Of a stretch of 19,570 nt of DNA, positions 16,908 through 19,570 are shown in pieces. The stretch is from NCBI GenBank assembly GCA_028565635.1, contig JAOXYB010015421.1:1-19570 (forward strand), written 5' to 3'. Position numbers and translations under genes: made by a program. The stretch comes from Phoronis ovalis (lineage: Eukaryota; Phoronida; Phoronidae). Within the stretch, counting starts at the first letter, position 1; each line of letters starts with the position of its first letter. Under the pieces are notes generated by a model. That model did not search any database. It saw nothing but the letters and a program-made list of their open reading frames with translations, and was not told the origin of the DNA.

Positions 16908-19428
16908 CTAAATGATTGTTGTGTTGTATTTAGTTGACCTATGCAAACTTACCGTATCCAAACATTAAATCCGATGTCCATCAATAATGATGACACTTAA
17001 GATTCAGTCTAATACCTCCATAATTTATAATATATACCTAGCTGTAATCCTTCTATCCGGAAATAATTCCATAAAGGGAACGATTATGGAACAAAATAGC
17101 ATGATTTATGAAGTGTAGAAATTAAGATGTTGTAAATTCATGTGGTTGCTATGGGTAAAATTAAATTCATCACGTTTTTCAGTCAATCATCTTTAACAAT
17201 CATTTTTACTTTATATACATTTTTATCGCTGTATATCTTCTGCCTCGCATCCATATGTTAAATGTAAAACCTCGTACATAAATTTAATAGAAACATTTTT
17301 AAAGCATTTAATACAAATTAAAACATTATGGATTTTTTTCACATTTTCAATCCAACGTTACTGAGCGTTTATATGTCTAATGTTTGGAATTTTATGATAA
17401 TGAAACATTTCTAAAATACATAATATCATTTTCAATTTATGTTTTACATTAATATAAACAGGAGGGATTTATAAAATAATTTTTTAGACAATGTTAGTAC
17501 AGAAATGATTTTAACGATTTAGCATTCAGAAACGATCATTATTAATAAAATTATCGCGACGTATCATACCAAAGTAAAGTCTGAAGAAACTTGTTCAAGT
17601 TGGTTTGCTTAGTAATAATAATAAACTGAAATGAACGGGCACCTGTCGAAGATTGGAACGCCTAAATGTTGAATATTATTTATTCAATATAATTCAAGGC
17701 TTTATGATGGAAATAAATGTATATGCTACCCATTGCAGGAAATCCAGTAAGGCAGAACGAATGTTCAGAGATATACTAGTAAAGGAGAATATTACTCCAG
17801 GCAAGCGACCCATTAGGTTCATGTCTCTTTCTAATAAAAGCGGGATAATACTAACAACCATGGTGTATAATTTGGTTAACAATTTCCTCCCCCTAAAACC
17901 TGTTATGAAATTTATAATAGTGTATGTACCACATACTTCAGTATTTAGTTTTGATAACTAATAGCAAAATAACATGATGTATAATATAATTATAAGCATA
18001 TTCGATGTTATATTATACAAGCTTTCATCTTAAATTAATCGTAGTATTCAATGTTCAAAACTAGAGTACAAATGATAAGGCATTCATTCATTCATAAATT
18101 GCACCAATATGCCCCGTTTGAACTCCTGCCTACCACATTATAGTAGTTTTAGTAGGAATATTCTGTACATGTTTTAAAAACATAAACCTCGTAGCTGTTT
18201 TAAAGTAAATACTTCTTTGACTACCTAGCACTGACTTTGAATCATCAGGATGAATCACATGGGAACATATTATACTTTCATCCGTGGAATGTTGCCCCCA
18301 CCCTCAAGGTATAACAAATATAACATTTTATAATAAAACGACCACCTGTTACTTTCTTCAAGAATTTTTTGGAGTGAACAAATGTTTTAAAGCTGAAAAT
18401 GTACATACCCTCTACGAGCTGTAAATCCTTGTATAAACATGTAACTTAGACTCTTGTTACATCGCCAGCTTTTCTGCAATTATACACTCAACTTTTCAAC
18501 TCGATGAAAACCTCTCGGGTATAAATATGATTTCTCTCACGAGGGTCTATGGCTTATTGTGACTAAACATAACACGTTTCAAAATACAACGAAATAAGGC
18601 ATGCAAAATCAACACAACACACTTTTCATATATTCTTTTCTTTTACAAAGGTAGAGTTGTCGAAAAACAAAAGTAAATAACATATAATGTGCTCCGTTAT
18701 ATGTTTTAAAGACCTCGAAAGAAAACGCACACGTTGTTTTACTATGGAAGTTATTCTATACCACTTGGCTACCACAATATTTGTTCTACATTTAGCGAAT
18801 AAAAATAAGCCGGACATAGCAGGTAGTATAAGTGTGAACTTTTCAATTAATTTTTCTATTCTATTATTAGACATGTAAACGTACGGACTACATGCTGTTA
18901 CGAATAATAATGCAATCCACTTACAAATATAATATATAACACAATGGCGGCTAAGTTCCAAAGCGGAGCGTAAACAGGCCAAATCTATCGAAGTTTTAAG
19001 GACTGCACACGCTTGACTTTGCTGTGTGTATATGCCTCGGGGATATTTTACATAATTATTCAAATAATGTGTAAATTTAAAACCATCGAGCTAAACACTT
19101 GGCACTTAACATAACTCAGATAACTACATTGTCAACAGTGGCAACTTAACTTCATGTTCGAACAGTTTAATTAAAAAAAAACATATTATATGTAGAAAGA
19201 CCATATATGAACCGCTATGTACGTATTGCTTACACTTACAAGTCAACTGCCAGATTAGTTTCGCACAATTTTACTTCAGAACTTCTCACAGTTGAACAAT
19301 GCATGAAATAAATGTGCGAAGTTAACTGCAATACGGCACGAGTTGATTTTGTTGTGCCCGAAATGTGCGTGCGTATGTTAGATGAAAAATAGTTTACATA
19401 CTGGTGGGCAATCCGTCCTTTGCTCACC
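16908..19428. other. Unassigned, AT-rich sequence
   Basis: It contains two longer open stretches, 17653-17961 (plus) and 18626-19063 (minus). Neither has recognisable domains or convincing splice context. There is an 11-bp inverted repeat, GTATAATATAA (17979-17989) and TTATATTATAC (18008-18018). No RNA gene was seen. Confidence 0.4.
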
Positions 19429-19467
19429 ATGGATCGCAGCAATGACGATTTACTTTACTATGGATCA
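19429..19467 (+). CDS. Possible first coding exon of a plus-strand gene
   Basis: CTCACCATGG gives a favourable start context. The frame MDRSNDDLLYYGS is followed directly by a GTATGT donor, phase 0. It would be a short first coding exon continuing beyond the right edge. Support rests only on start context and donor, so chance is quite possible. Confidence 0.2.
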
Positions 19468-19570
19468 GTATGTCATGTAATGATACTAATTATAAGCAAC
19501 CATGAGCTTAATGACGCACAATTAGCTTAAAACGACTGCAAATGTTTCTGGTACATGACTAAAAGAAACA

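Overview
The window looks like animal nuclear DNA, most likely from a lophotrochozoan and plausibly a bivalve mollusc. It is AT-rich, its coding sequence is cut into short exons with GT/AG borders, it carries a tRNA-derived SINE, and TACATGTA-type words are frequent. The species call is inference. No bacterial, viral or CRISPR signal is visible.

Most of the window (about 14.0 kb down to 1.7 kb, minus strand) is one gene that I could assemble by eye into 19 coding exons. Every junction agrees in phase. The coding length is 4,215 nt, giving 1,404 residues plus a stop. The product is a type I membrane protein. In order it has: a signal peptide; a mature N-terminal histidine starting an LPMO-like (copper histidine-brace-like) domain; a 204-residue Glu/Pro/Thr/Ser repeat exon spliced into that domain; two EGF-like modules; a first DOMON domain with a second acidic repeat exon inside it; a second DOMON domain; a short Thr/Pro linker; a SEA domain with a GSVIV self-cleavage-type motif; one transmembrane helix; and a roughly 200-residue cytoplasmic tail with NGHA-type repeats.

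The most interesting point is the combination in one membrane-anchored polypeptide of a putative copper-binding His-1 domain with two DOMON domains. Both DOMON domains keep a Met and a His where b-type heme ligands are expected. This resembles, in one chain, the fungal pairing of LPMO with the cytochrome (DOMON) domain of cellobiose dehydrogenase. The electron-transfer idea is inference. Both repeat exons are phase 1-1 cassettes with lengths divisible by three, so skipping either keeps frame. A 36-bp tandem duplication also duplicates the splice donor of the exon that opens DOMON1.

Right of the main gene (14.0-19.57 kb) the evidence is thin. Two minus-strand exon candidates at 14.10-14.63 kb look like the 3' end of a neighbouring gene but have a frame conflict. 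There is a candidate terminal exon at 16.82-16.91 kb (minus) and a possible plus-strand first exon at 19.43 kb. Left of the main gene (1-1,718) lie its probable 3' UTR and unassigned sequence.
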